This document shows, in pieces, positions 44,287 through 55,533 of a stretch of DNA of 64,000 nucleotides. Position 1 is the first letter of the stretch. Every line of letters starts with the position of its first letter. This stretch comes from Gelatoporia subvermispora B (lineage: Eukaryota > Basidiomycota > Agaricomycetes > Polyporales > Gelatoporiaceae), in the NCBI GenBank assembly GCA_000320605.2, contig KB445802.1, positions 248,001-312,000 of the forward strand, read 5' to 3'. Both the position numbers and the translations under genes were made by a program. The notes beneath the pieces are model-generated. The model had not been told where the DNA came from and did not search any database. It saw only the letters and a program-made list of their open reading frames with translations.

Positions 44287-45762
44287 TCAGACAGCCTCCT
44301 TGCGGTAGACTGGGGAAGGCGTGTTCCAGCCTACCACAGCCGCTCCTTTCACATCTGCGGGTACAGGCACCTGCGGTTCGGCAGTTGCATCAGGGATCGC
44401 AGTGGCGTTGGTGGCTTGATCCGTCTTCGACTCTAGGGTCGTCAGCGACATCATAGCAGGGCTTTGGGCCGTCCTGAAGGCGCGGGAGAATCGTAGACCA
44501 AATGGTCCTGATAGCATGAAGTTGCGACGACGCTGGCGTCGCCGCGTGCACGCCCAGACGGCCAGGGCCAGGATGATAGCGCCTACTACCGCTACGATGG
44601 GGGCGACGATCTTGGCGATGTTACTGTGACCTCCATTCGCAGACGTAGCAGACGAAGCCGAAGTTGGCGCCGCGGATGGCACGCTGTCGAACATGAGCGA
44701 TCCCGCCACACTCTCGGATAGTGTAGGTGGCGTACCCAACAGACGACGAACTTGCGCCGACTTGCCATACAGTGATTGAATCAATGGCAACTTCCTCCCT
44801 GCCTGTGTTTGTCACTACGATGGTATGTTCCTGCGTTGGGTCGAGGCCAGATTGGTAAAACAGTGTTACGTCCTGGGAAGTGACACCCATGGGATTCAAG
44901 TTGATTGGCTCAGCTGCATCGAGCGACTAGCATTCGCTCGGTTTCAGACAATATGTTGCGATGTAGCGTAATGTGCACGTACCACAGCGTATGAGATGAA
45001 CTCGCCGCGGAGAGGCCCGGTCATGGAGACAGCAACCCCATTGAAAGGAAGCGTTAGAGACGCATTCGTCGTCGACGTTGCGGCAGTTCCATTAGGAGAC
45101 TTGGACCACTCTCCAGAACTAGTGATATCATTTGCGGGAAAGCTCACGGGGACGGGGACCTGGGCTGCGTTGGTGGCAAGATGAGATGTTGTGTAACATG
45201 TCAATAATCAATTACTCACTGATCGGATACGAATTTGCGATGATAGTGTAGTTAAACATGAACTCAGCATTCGGGTCATCAGTTTCCATAACAGTCATGT
45301 TCAGGCTGTGCCCGCCCGGGGACAGAAACTCGTCGAACCAGATCAGACCAGGAGGTGCACCATTCCCAGGGGGTATTGAGGAGCCATTGTGGAAAGTGCC
45401 GTCGAAGTCCACCTGGAAAGGCATCGACATATCTCCGTACACGTATATCGCGGTCCCTGTGAATCGGAGTTCATGATGCATGTATCGAATTTGAAACGAC
45501 TGCCTACCATCGAAGTCGAGCTGTAGCCAGGAACCCGCTTTCGTTGTACGATACACAAGATCATCTCCCTCCCCGGTGATGAGCCACCAAATGTCAGAAA
45601 CACCGAGTCCACCTGGTCCTAACGGTTCATAATCCACTGATGACAATGGTACAGGTGAATCTCGATATGCAGCGGTCAGATTCGTCAAGTCTTACACCCA
45701 GGTCCATAGTTGATCATAGGACTAGTGTTGGCCAAGGTGAAGTTGAGAAGTGACTCTGTCAT
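44287..45762 (-). CDS. Membrane-protein family copy 7 (arm 2)
   Basis: Minus-strand member of the same family, 32 kb from the array. It starts MTESLLNFTLANTSPMINYG. Exon 2 is longer than in the array copies and holds an extra segment (YEPLGPGGLGVSDIWWLITG) before AGSWLQLDFDG. Then come TGTAIYVYGDMSMPFQVDFD and HSLNMTVMETDDPNAEFMFN, module 2 with SGEWSKSPNGTAATSTTNAS and LPFNGVAVSMTGP, and FYQSGLDPTQEHTIVVTNTG. The span is IAKIVAPIVAVVGAIILALA, then RRRQRRR and the tail LSGPFGLRFSRAFR. The tail is longer than in the other copies (SKTDQATNATAIPDATAEPQ and on to the stop). Position and orientation make it the partner of copy 6 in the inverted duplication. Confidence 0.85.
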
Positions 45763-46495
45763 TTTGGAAACGAAAAGGATGAGGGAGGAGGCCCAGCCAG
45801 AATAGCGGACGAGAAGGACATTGATATATACTAGAAGGTGCGCTGATTGAACGGCCGCGTTCGCAACACGGCATCGAGGTCTGACGTCCCGCAAAAAGCA
45901 CGATACGAAAGGGGATGTCCGCCGCCAAAATTAGTACTGCATTCCGCAGCGCATTTTGCAAGAACATGAGAAACGAATGTCGTTATGATTGTGGCGACTT
46001 TGATGGGCAACCCCTTTGGGCATTATCAGAAAGTCCGAAACTGGCCTCGGGACGGGGACAATAGCGCTTTTGCGCTCGCATTCTGAGGTCATGGGTCTAC
46101 AACCACGTGCCACTCAAACTCGTGTAGGACACGATGTCGAGGTACGGGGATCTTGTGCCGTCAAGAAGCGACCAGCTATCGGGACATTTCTGGTATAACA
46201 CTGACATTCTTGAGAACGCACGGGAGGATTCAGTATATCTGACCCATAGTAAAGAGTCGAAGCCAAATTCGGAGGCGCACACGCTCCTGTTAGGCGCGGG
46301 GCGTCATGAGCAGATAGCACGGCTCTGGAGCTGCGGCGGTCCATGCTCGCCGTCCTGAGTAACGGTAGGCACGTCGAGGCCATGTACGATCCAGTTATAC
46401 TCGTGTTGGATGCACTTGCGCAGTCGATGGACCGGAGGGGTGTGGGAGTTGGTAATGTCCTTCAAGTATGTTCAATTGTGTCCTAACATCCAAGA
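45763..46495. other. Region upstream of membrane-protein copy 7
   Basis: About 730 bases with only short frames and no recognisable product; presumed promoter of copy 7. Confidence 0.5.
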
Positions 46496-46783
46496 CACCG
46501 CGGGCATCCGCCCATATTTTGGCCTGATAAGCTTGGAACTTATTGTAGAAAACGATTGAATAGCACTTCGATAAATCCCTTAGAAATAACCCCTAGACTT
46601 ACTTGAGATATATATGGACTTCTTGGAATTATTCGACACATATGCGAATTTCTCGGCTGCATCTGAGAAATATTTTGAATAAGACCAGCGACTAACCGAT
46701 GGACTTATCCGCGCAATATGCAATCATTTACCACGATAAGTCCACCATTTATCCAATGGAAATATGGGCGATTGCCCGCGGTG
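46496..46783. mobile_element. MITE-like element, CAC-type ends with 3-base target duplication
   Basis: The left end CACCGCGGGCATCCGCCCAT(ATTT) and the reverse complement of the right end CACCGCGGGCAATCGCCCAT(ATTT) match over about 24 bases with a small indel. AGA flanks both sides. Ends starting CAC with a 3-base duplication are typical of the CACTA (CMC) superfamily. The interior is AT-rich and contains a perfect 10-base inverted pair, TGGACTTATC 46700-46709 and GATAAGTCCA 46735-46744. It is 288 bases long with no transposase. Confidence 0.75.
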
Positions 46784-47647
46784 AGAGCAAATCAGCGAGC
46801 ATGAGATGATGTTTGATCCGGTACGGTCAAGCACCATTCGCATCAGGGGCTCAGATACCAGCTCCCACAGTTGTTTGATGCAGGCTTTACCTGACGTCGC
46901 GCAGCAAAGTCAGGCTCAATTCTATAAATGCGAGACAACGGATGATGGGCGAATCAGAACAAGCTGGATATTGGTGATCCACTGCCATGCAACACATATC
47001 TTGAGAAAGATTAGAGCCAGAGATTCCCCAGAGTATTATGAGTCTGCATCATGCATCATACCAAGTTCGAGTCGCATTGGATGTTGATGCTCTTGACGGC
47101 GAGCACTTTCACGAGAAGAAAAAAGGAGTCCCTGTTGCAGGGAGAGACAGGAAGTCGCAGGTAGAGGCGCCCGCAGAGTTTGCACGTGGTACCCGGGATA
47201 TTTACCCGGCCCCGCCAAGCCTACGTTAGCCACGAGGTGGTGGCGATGCGGTTCGTTGACCAGTACTACGCGGGCTACCACCAACTTCTTGTACATTCCT
47301 GAGACTGTACCGAGTTTATCCACACGTATTCAACGAACCAAGTGGGGGGCAAGAACACGACTACTAGTTCTTGTGATCCAACCGCTTGCGCTGGCCAATA
47401 CTACTCTATTGAACGCTGAGTAGTACGAGCGGCCGTCAGATTCGGATTGGATTTGCAAGGGATATGCAACGCTACAGGTAACAAGGCTCACTCTTAGGAT
47501 TGCAAGGGTGAGCAGTCTTCAGCCGTATTACTGAGATCTCTCTTCTGGTGGCAGATCTGACGATTCCTCCGATACACTTTGAACAGGCCGACGCGACTGC
47601 CAATCACTCTGTCTCACCTTAAGCCCGGCGCCTGACGAGTTCTCGCC
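46784..47647. other. Spacer upstream of Exo70
   Basis: No gene supported. An imperfect hairpin (GCTCACTCTT / AAGGGTGAGC, about 47486-47513) lies 135 bases before the Exo70 ATG; its meaning is unknown. Confidence 0.5.
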
Positions 47648-50044
47648 ATGGATGACGAAACAGCAGAAATTGAACTGGTGGGATTTCTGTTTGATTGAAT
47701 TGTATCAAAGAATTGATGGATAATGGCCGCAGCTTGAGCAAAACCTGAACAAGACCCGCCAGATCTCACAGCGCATGACCTGTGCGTGCTTCGCCCTGAC
47801 GTGAGCTCTTGCCTCACATCTTCATAGCAATTCTCTCAAGTTTTGACAACCGACTTGTCAAGCTTGAGAAATCCATTCTTCCTCTCTATACCTCCACCCA
47901 AGAGCTGACACGGCGCGCGAAGAGTTCGTCCCTTCTAATGGCATTCCAGCGGCACAAGTCATTGACATGGTCGTGCAGACATCGACAGTGCTCTACTTAA
48001 GATTGATGAGATTGCTAGCTACCAGGAAGGCGTAGCTGCTGAGGAGGCTCTTATCTTGCGGGGGTTAGTACGCGGAGAAATACACCTTGGCTCTCACTGA
48101 CACCATGTTATAGGCCGCAACCTGGACAACTGACCACATACACTGAGGTCCTGCAGCGTCTCAATGCCAGTATTGCGTTCGGATCCTCAGATGGAGCATC
48201 CCGCGATACGGTGCGTTCCATCCACTAGCCACAGGGATACTCATTCACAGCTTTCCGTTACAGGCGCGTCTTGTGGAGACGGGGTCCAAGAAGCTCATGC
48301 AGTTATATACCAAGCTCGTTGCAGAGGGCTCGTCGGGGTCGCCAACGAACGGCCCGGAATTCGCGCTTACGCCCTTCCCTCCTCAGCTCCTATCTGTCCT
48401 GCAGCCGCTGGTATCGTTCCTACGGACGCTGCCGCTCCCAGCCACCCATCCTTCGCATCCTGCTGCTCCAGCAATCCAGGCAGCACTGAAGGATGCGCAG
48501 AAAGGGTATGGCGATATGCGTGGTGCGTGGGCGCGCAAATGTCTAGAGACGTACGGGAAACGCGTCGTCGAGCGTGCAGAGACGATAGATGGCGTTGCTG
48601 CAGGACGGGAGTTCGGGAAGTGGGTAGAGAACATCTTGAAGGTCGCCGACGTGCGTATCAGCGTGATAGATATTACTATCTGTGGTTCCTCACGACTAGA
48701 TTCTAGGAGGAGTACAATCTCCTAACTGAACTCGCGCCGCTGCCATCCCAGGCCATACTCAGCGACACGTACACAACCCTCATCACTCCCCTCGCGACAC
48801 TCTTCACTTCGACCGTTGGATCGCTCAGTGCACTGATAAAGCGCTCCCTCCATAAGTACACGTTCCTCGCGCTCTCAATGTACTCGTCCATGTCCACCTT
48901 ACAGGCGAGGTGGGACGAGGTACTATATCGGCGTGCAGGACGGAAGGAAAACGAGCTTAAGGAGGGCTTGCATTCTATCCGTGCGTCGTGCCTCAGGAGC
49001 TTCCCCGAGTTCCTTGCAGATATCCGAGTGGCTGCTACGACAAAGACGTCGGAGATGAACACGAACGTCATGGACTTTGTGACCTCGGTGTGTTGTTCTG
49101 ATCTACCCAGTTCAAGTTTCGCTAGCTAACACGCCTCCTTTTGTAGACTGTGCAATACATGGAGAAGATCCAAGAGGTCCGCGACGGCGTTGCAGGTGCT
49201 CTCATGACCCTGGGCGATGGGAACTGGAAAATGGGGGAGGGCACCCAAGTCGGCAAAACAAACAAGAGCGCAGACGTGGACGAGCGTACTGTTCTGGAGC
49301 ATTACATATGTACGATTCTTTGACTTCTATTAGCACCATATTCTGACAGTCCGCGCAGATGACATCGTCACCGCCACCATCAGCACCCTCGTCACCCTCT
49401 CGCGGACGGGCAGACGCCCCGCATACGGGTCCATCTTCCTGCTAAACAACGTCTCCTACCTGCGCAGCCATCTCATCGCGAAGCCGCGCACTGACATCAT
49501 CTCGCTACTCTCGCGGCCCGCGCAGGAGATGCTGCAATCCAACTTCCGCACTGCCAAAGCGGGATACTTCGACAGTAACTTCTCGCCGCTACTGCAGACT
49601 CTCGTGGACGAGCGCGACCGGAGTAAGAGTGCGACGAAGGAGAAGTACACTCGATTCTATGACCTGCTCGAGGAGATCACAGAGCGGCACCGCATCGCAA
49701 AGGTCCTGCAGGACGATCAGGAGGGGCGCGATACCGTCGCGGACGAAGCTGTCAAGCTCGTCGTGCCTTCGCTCCAGCGCTTCATCCAGCGCAACGGTGG
49801 AAAGGATTTCAGCAAGAGTGAGTTGCCGCGTATGCGACTCTGCTTGGTATCGATGGCTGATGTCAATGTACAGATCCCCAGAAATGTAGGCATGGATTGC
49901 GAGTAGCCGACCCTCGTACTGACATATGGTGGTAGATATCAAGATGTCCCCGGAAGAGGTAGAGTCATTGATCAAGGGTTTCTATGGGTACGCTTGCCCT
50001 TTGTCTAGTTTATCCTCGCATCTGACTCCCACAGTTCGAAGTAG
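47648..50044 (+). CDS. exo70: Exocyst complex subunit Exo70
   Basis: Part of the octameric exocyst that tethers secretory vesicles at the growing tip; Exo70 binds phosphoinositides and Rho GTPases. It starts MDDETAEIEL, then after an intron LEQNLNKTRQISQRMT and SILSSFDNRLVKLEKSILPL, the conserved coiled-coil start of fungal Exo70. Further landmarks are YTEVLQRLNASIAF, FPPQLLSVLQPLVSFLRTLP, TLITPLATLFTSTVGSLSAL, GSIFLLNNVSYLRSHLI and the C-terminal DEAVKLVVPSLQRFIQRNGG. The last exons give IKMSPEEVESLIKGFYG and, after the final 50-base intron, SK and TAG 50042-50044. The length of about 640 residues is usual for the family. Its 3' end faces the SET-protein gene with about 100 bases between stop codons. 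Confidence 0.95.
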
Positions 50045-50146
50045 TGGCGGCAGCAGCGGCACCCTGGCCCAGGACCTGTGTAGGAGCGATCCACAGCGGA
50101 TTTCTGCTCAAGCAGGCTGGGAAAGATAGGTTGATCAACCGCTTCG

Positions 50147-52993
50147 CTATGCAATATCAACGAGGTTGCTCACTGCATCCGATTCACCTCCATCCTGTTG
50201 TTCCTCCCCCATCGCAGATTGCTCTTCGCCCTTCCAATAAGCTTCACCGTAGTTGAATATCAGTTCCTCGCCAGCTTTAATGTGACGCTCTGTAGTACAG
50301 TCAGCGCGTCTGTTTGCCCCTGAGTGGTAAATACAGTTCACCTGCCCAGAAACCGATGCGTTTTTCCCCATTCACATGTATCTCTGTTCGCGATTGAGCT
50401 ATCATGTCAAACACGCGAGGCTGTACTCACCGACTGGACCGACGTTTGTAAATTTGGGATCATGATTTATGCAGCGTGTTTCATTGCCAGAAAACGCGGC
50501 ATCTAACACAAATTCATTGGTGTAATTGAAGCTGTAGTTAAGGCGTCGGTGTTTGTGAAGTTCTCTGAATATGTGTTAGTTTTTCATCGGCAGACTGGGC
50601 GATGGATGTGCACATATAGCCTGAGTCAGAATGCAGAATCTCTGCCGTATACTCTAGATCGCTGACAGTTAGCTTCTAAACGTTAATAATCGTCTGCTGA
50701 CACGGTTCTAACCTCCTATGTAGGCGCCGTTAGGAATGGACTTGAGCGCAAACGTCCCTAATCCATGAGAACCAAGTTTGACTTGTAGCGGCTAAGCAGA
50801 AATATGATGTGCTTGGCATCACTTTGAAATGAATAAATGCCACATACCCGATGGTTGCATTGTTGTACATTCTGGTTCTTGCACTTGTGCATTGCGACTC
50901 CTGGGCGAGTGAAAGAACATGTGATCGGCATTCGCCCTGCATATTATCATGAACAGTATGCGGCTCACCTGTCTTCCTGGGTCAAACACAATATATCAAT
51001 ATCACTACTTCACGTCAAGCCACGAGGCGACTAGATCCACATACTTTCCGCGACGTTTTTTCGATCCTCGCTTGCCGCAGAGCTCTGGATCACACTCTCG
51101 CAACTCTTTGGCACACGGACAGCTCTGGTCGCACCCCCCTTGGCATCGACAGCCCTTGTGGCGTAATCCACCTTAAGAGTAATCAGAGTAGCGTTTCGGT
51201 TGCATGATTGTACGATCACCTACATTTGGGGTGGCATCGACAACTCCGCTCACAGTGCGCTCTGTTCTCATAGCAAGGACATTGTGCAGCCTTGTCACAA
51301 GGCCCAGGATGATTGCAGAAGTCAGCTCTATAAGATACATAGCCTTAACTACGCCCGGATCATGCACTGAAAGAAACCTTACGATATCGCGTTGGAGGTG
51401 ACTTGTGCGTCGATGAAGAACATGAGGACCCAAGTTGTATGGTATGCTATTTGCAAGCGCCGAATATTGCCACTCACAAAAGTCACGTTGGGGTGCCTCT
51501 GCCCTCAAGTCTTTATCGCTATACGTGATCAACTTTTCGTCTGGAAGCAATTTGCATCTATGCATGAATGCCTAATTGAAAGAATGGTCTGTACTGGGCT
51601 CGGAGCATGATGAATCCGGCAGACGTACCATAGCGCACGAAATACGACATAACTTCGCAATATCACAGGGGTCATAGTCTGGGAATAGTTTGAGGATACT
51701 TTCACAGTCGGCAGACCATTCCAAATTCGTGTGCTCAAATACTTGTCAGTATTCACAAGAGGGCTCGTATTAGTGTTCATATACCATGTGATGAGTTTCT
51801 ATAGTCATGTAGCAAAGCGGACCGCAGGGTTGTGCCGAGCGTTTCGGTTGCTTTAAGTCCTCGTTGCTCCGTCTCCACTGGCCTACTTCCAACCTGGCAC
51901 CTGGCTTCCCTGATAAGGCGACCATAAGTGATCCATGCGACTGGACAGCTGGAGAGCATTACCGTGAGTTGGGCAAAGCACTTGCACACAGTTCGGATTC
52001 GGACAAAATATTTCAAGATTCTTTTGTACCCGAGTTTCTAGAGTATCATCCGTCGTCCGATGAGCAACAGGCTCGATATTCTCTTGTATCCAGGCTTCGA
52101 GAGTCCTTTCGTCCGCGGAACGCGCAGCGTGCTCAACGTTTGGTTCTTCACTTGAGCCTTCTGCCTGGGTTAGTTTACCATGCCATATCACTGGATCTCT
52201 ATAATGCTTTGATGAGTCGACGGAATCAGATGAAGCTGCATGGGACTACCTTTGTTTCATTCTCCACAGCAGGCCATCAGGTGCCGTTAGCGAAGGAAGA
52301 ATTTTGAACCCGTCAATATCCTCGACCGTGATCTGTTTATCTTTGAGGTTCAACAACTTGCGAACGGTCTCGTACTGGATCCAACCGACTTCATACATGT
52401 GAAGTCGAGAGCAACTGGGACCAATATCCTCACTCACTATTCGGATCGTTCGTCTTTGTTTTCCAGGCTATGGTTCTGTGCCTGTTCACATGTTCATCCA
52501 CGTCAAATCCCGGTTCGTCCGCGTACGGTATGAAGCGCAACTCTGAAACATTCTCGTCTGACATGATATTTTGAGAAACTGGTGTGCAGGCTTCATATTT
52601 GGGGTAGGGCCTCAATTTTTCTACCCTTCTGACGATGGCTGTTGTGATTTTTGTTGTCTCGATATCGTCCTGTATGTCAGTGACCTCGAATGTCCAGTCA
52701 TTCGAAGCACCGTCGACCAGCATGTCGTCTTCTAACTGCGATGTTGTGGGAAGTAGCCAGCCGTCGTAAGCCAGCCTCTCGGATACAACGTGCAAACCGC
52801 TAATATTCTGTTTGCAATCTTCGAAGTCCCATTCATGAAAGTACTTCCAGACAGACTTGTATGTCTCTGTGATCAGCTCTCGATCCGCGCGCTCCCTAGC
52901 AGCGCCTTCTTCGAAACGTCGCCCGAGTTCTTCATGTGTAGCATCATCGGCCTCCTGTATGTTCAGTCTATCGAACGAAAGAGTGTCTGCCAT
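50147..52993 (-). CDS. E(z)-type SET-domain histone methyltransferase (PRC2 catalytic subunit, KMT6)
   Basis: Predicted H3K27 methyltransferase of Polycomb repressive complex 2, acting in the nucleus. It starts MADTLSFDRLNIQEADDATH at 52993. After an acidic N-terminal region come a Cys/His patch (FCPNPNCVQVLCPTHG), a SANT-like helix segment (EWSADCESILKLFPDYDPCD, IAKLCRISCAM), the pre-SET CXC domain (CNHPGPCDKAAQCPCYENRA, HCERSCRCHPKC, GCRCQGGCDQSCPCAKELRE, CDPELC), and the SET domain (GLGTFALKSIPNGAYIGEYT, EFVLDAAFSGNETRCINHDP, VNGEKRIGFWA, HIKAGEELIFNYGEAYW). The CXC pattern with RECDPELC is diagnostic of E(z) rather than other SET classes. The catalytic NHS motif reads NHD here and the FDYG motif FNYG, so activity may be altered. 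The gene has many introns; some exon edges are uncertain. Confidence 0.88.
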
Positions 52994-53351
52994 GGATGCT
53001 GTGGGGGTAACAGCATCGAGTCTAGTAAAGGAGCATTGTGGACACGAGGCGGTGAATACCACGCGTCCGCTTCGCGAAGCGCCTCGTTTGGCGATTTCTC
53101 ACGAGTAGAGCCTTGACGTATTCCTGCGCCGTGATTCGCATCCTGGCTGCAGTCAACGGGAAGTCAAACAAGACAATCATTGTCCCATAATCCTGAATTT
53201 ATTAGCGGTACATAGAGTACTGGACAAGGGCGACTCGTCTCGGCTCAGCCACTCGCCGCATCAGTGCAGGATAAACCCATCAATCCGAACGTCCATAACA
53301 AACAATCCCAGAAACATATAATCATACAGTCACGCACACATCCAAACGTTG
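52994..53351. other. Spacer between E(z)-type gene and Atg18 gene
   Basis: Only 358 bases between the Atg18 stop and the E(z) start; it must contain the E(z) promoter. No motif recognised. Confidence 0.5.
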
Positions 53352-55173
53352 TCATGCATCTGATCTCGATGGGTCATCGCTGGATTCGAGCAAACTAGGA
53401 GAATAAGCGGTCAATAACCGAACGACCGATCCGAGCTCCGACGCACCTGTATTGCTTCATCAAGGAACATTCTCCACCACGTTCCAAATCAATATTATAT
53501 GAGTAGAAATATCCTTCCGAAGAGATTACCATAACTTGAGGCATTGTACTAAGGGGTCGTTGAGCCATGATGGTTTCATAAAATAGGCCAATTGTCTCAC
53601 CCGCTTAGCGCAGCAATGCATCGTGCGCCGCTCGTTGGTAATCGAAGGAACGCAAAGTCACGCGTCGGCTCCCACATCTCCGTCAGTGTGTTAGGAAGAT
53701 AGCCTCCTACAGATGAGGTTATATTCTTGGTCAAGTGAAGCGACCGTCGTCGAAGACTTGAGCTATATGGGACACAACTTAGCACACAGAGCTGAAATGT
53801 TCATCTGACACTCACGAGATGCTCGAACTCTTCTTATCTCTGACGTATGCATCGTATCCGCCCTCTAGGGCCGGAGTACCCTCCCAGCTATCTAGAGATT
53901 CTGACGGGCTTGACGGCGTCGGAACCGAAGTCGTCTGCTTCTGATGTGCGAGTTTGAAGATATGAACGGTGTCGTGCGCAGAGCTAACAGCCAAGAGGGT
54001 AGACACAAGGTTGAAACTTATGGAATAAATCTTCGCTTCCCGTGTCCCTCGCCGGAATTGATACATCTTCTCGGCACTTGGGATACTCCAGACGCGGATT
54101 ACGGTGCCCTTCTCCGATGCAGTCGCGAGCATCGTGCCGGCGGAATTGATAGAGAGGAACGAGATCGGCGATTTGTGCGCCTGAATGACATTCGCGACAG
54201 AGAGGGAGCGCGTGGAGAATAGCAGGACGTCGCCCGTCTGTTGACCCGAGGTAGATGCTGCTGGTTGTGCCGGCTGGGTCAGTGGAGACGTAGGCGAAGG
54301 GACGGGTGATGGATATGCAAGGTAGGAGTTGTCCGACGAAGGCGAGAGCGCAACGATAGCTGTGAGAAGACAGAGTTCAACGTTGGGATGCGGGCGCAAC
54401 ATACATTGACAGTATGGCTTCACCGTCTGGATTTGGTGTTGTCTCGATGACGTGCATCAATCGCATGTTCGAGATGTCGTATATGTAGATCTCGACTTCA
54501 AGTACCACTACCAGTGTCTTCCTGTTGAGTTTGACTGACAGAATCGAGGATGGGAACAATAGTTCGCAGATCATCGACTGTCGCTGTAGACCGGTGTTAT
54601 GATCAATACGGAAAGGGAGGGCGTGATATAGCAGGTAATGTGGTCCATAGCCCAATCAGACTGCTTCAAGTCATCTCCCAGTACATGGTGCTCAATGTGT
54701 ATTGACCATTGCAATCCGCATGCATGTCTCGTCAACCACCCAACTCCGGACCGGCTTCAAGTACAACTGGGACTCGCACGTGGCAAATTGCTTTTCACAT
54801 AGTCTTCACAAAAGACAAGGACAGTGCACCGCAGTATCCGAGTACATACCTTCGTATTCACAATCTGCAACTTGCGGGGACTCGACTGGGGCTGGTCGGC
54901 AGCACCGACAAGTGCGATTAACGACGTGCAGAACAGCATCTCAACAATTCCCCGAGCACCATCGTCTACGACAATATGCGTGAGCTACCATATGGGCTCT
55001 CTCCCAGGAGCCCAAGACTCACTCATCGTATATACCCTTCCGAAGGGGTCACAGTTAATGATGCTGTAGCCTTTACGCGTCCCGACGGATATACACCTGG
55101 CACAATCAGGATAAGCTGTGTGATGACGAGTGAAGGCTCACGTGAAGTCCTGGTTGAAGTTCGTAAAGAGCAT
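53352..55173 (-). CDS. atg18: Autophagy-related PROPPIN Atg18 (WD-repeat protein)
   Basis: Binds PI3P and PI(3,5)P2 on membranes for autophagosome formation and vacuole shape. It starts [11 protein letters not shown], then after an intron [20 protein letters not shown]. It continues with [70 protein letters not shown] and the lipid-binding motif [17 protein letters not shown], with FRRG intact. The C-terminal blades read [58 protein letters not shown] and [20 protein letters not shown], ending at 53352. All parts are in order and closely match fungal Atg18, so the model is firm; about eight exons. Confidence 0.95.
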
Positions 55174-55533
55174 ATTAGAGTTGACTCGTTCGGCCATGGT
55201 GGTACGGAGTGGACATCGACGTCGCGCTCGACCTTCTCGGCGTGCCCCAAGTTCGTGACGTGACTCATGATATGTAACAGTGTGATTATTGTGACAACTC
55301 AGGGTGCTGAGGGGAGCCCGCTGTCACGCCTGTTTCCAGGTTCGAGTCAGTCTTGTTCTGGTCTCAAGGCTCCTAGTCTATGTCTCCATCTGGCCATAAA
55401 GACGCTCTGTGTATCACTCGAGTTCTCTGCTGGTCTTAAAAATGCAATGAGATGCTCTCCTACATGACGTGACTGTACAAAGGCCGGGCTGCCGACTCGG
55501 AGACCATATATTCAGACAGGAAACATATAGCTC
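55174..55533. other. Spacer between Atg18 and nitronate monooxygenase genes
   Basis: About 360 bases holding the Atg18 promoter. A GGTTCGAGTC at 55339-55348 resembles a tRNA T arm, but no cloverleaf can be folded around it. Confidence 0.5.

Noticed and set aside
55339..55348. GGTTCGAGTC resembling a tRNA T arm
   Set aside because: No matching acceptor, D or anticodon arms could be placed around it.
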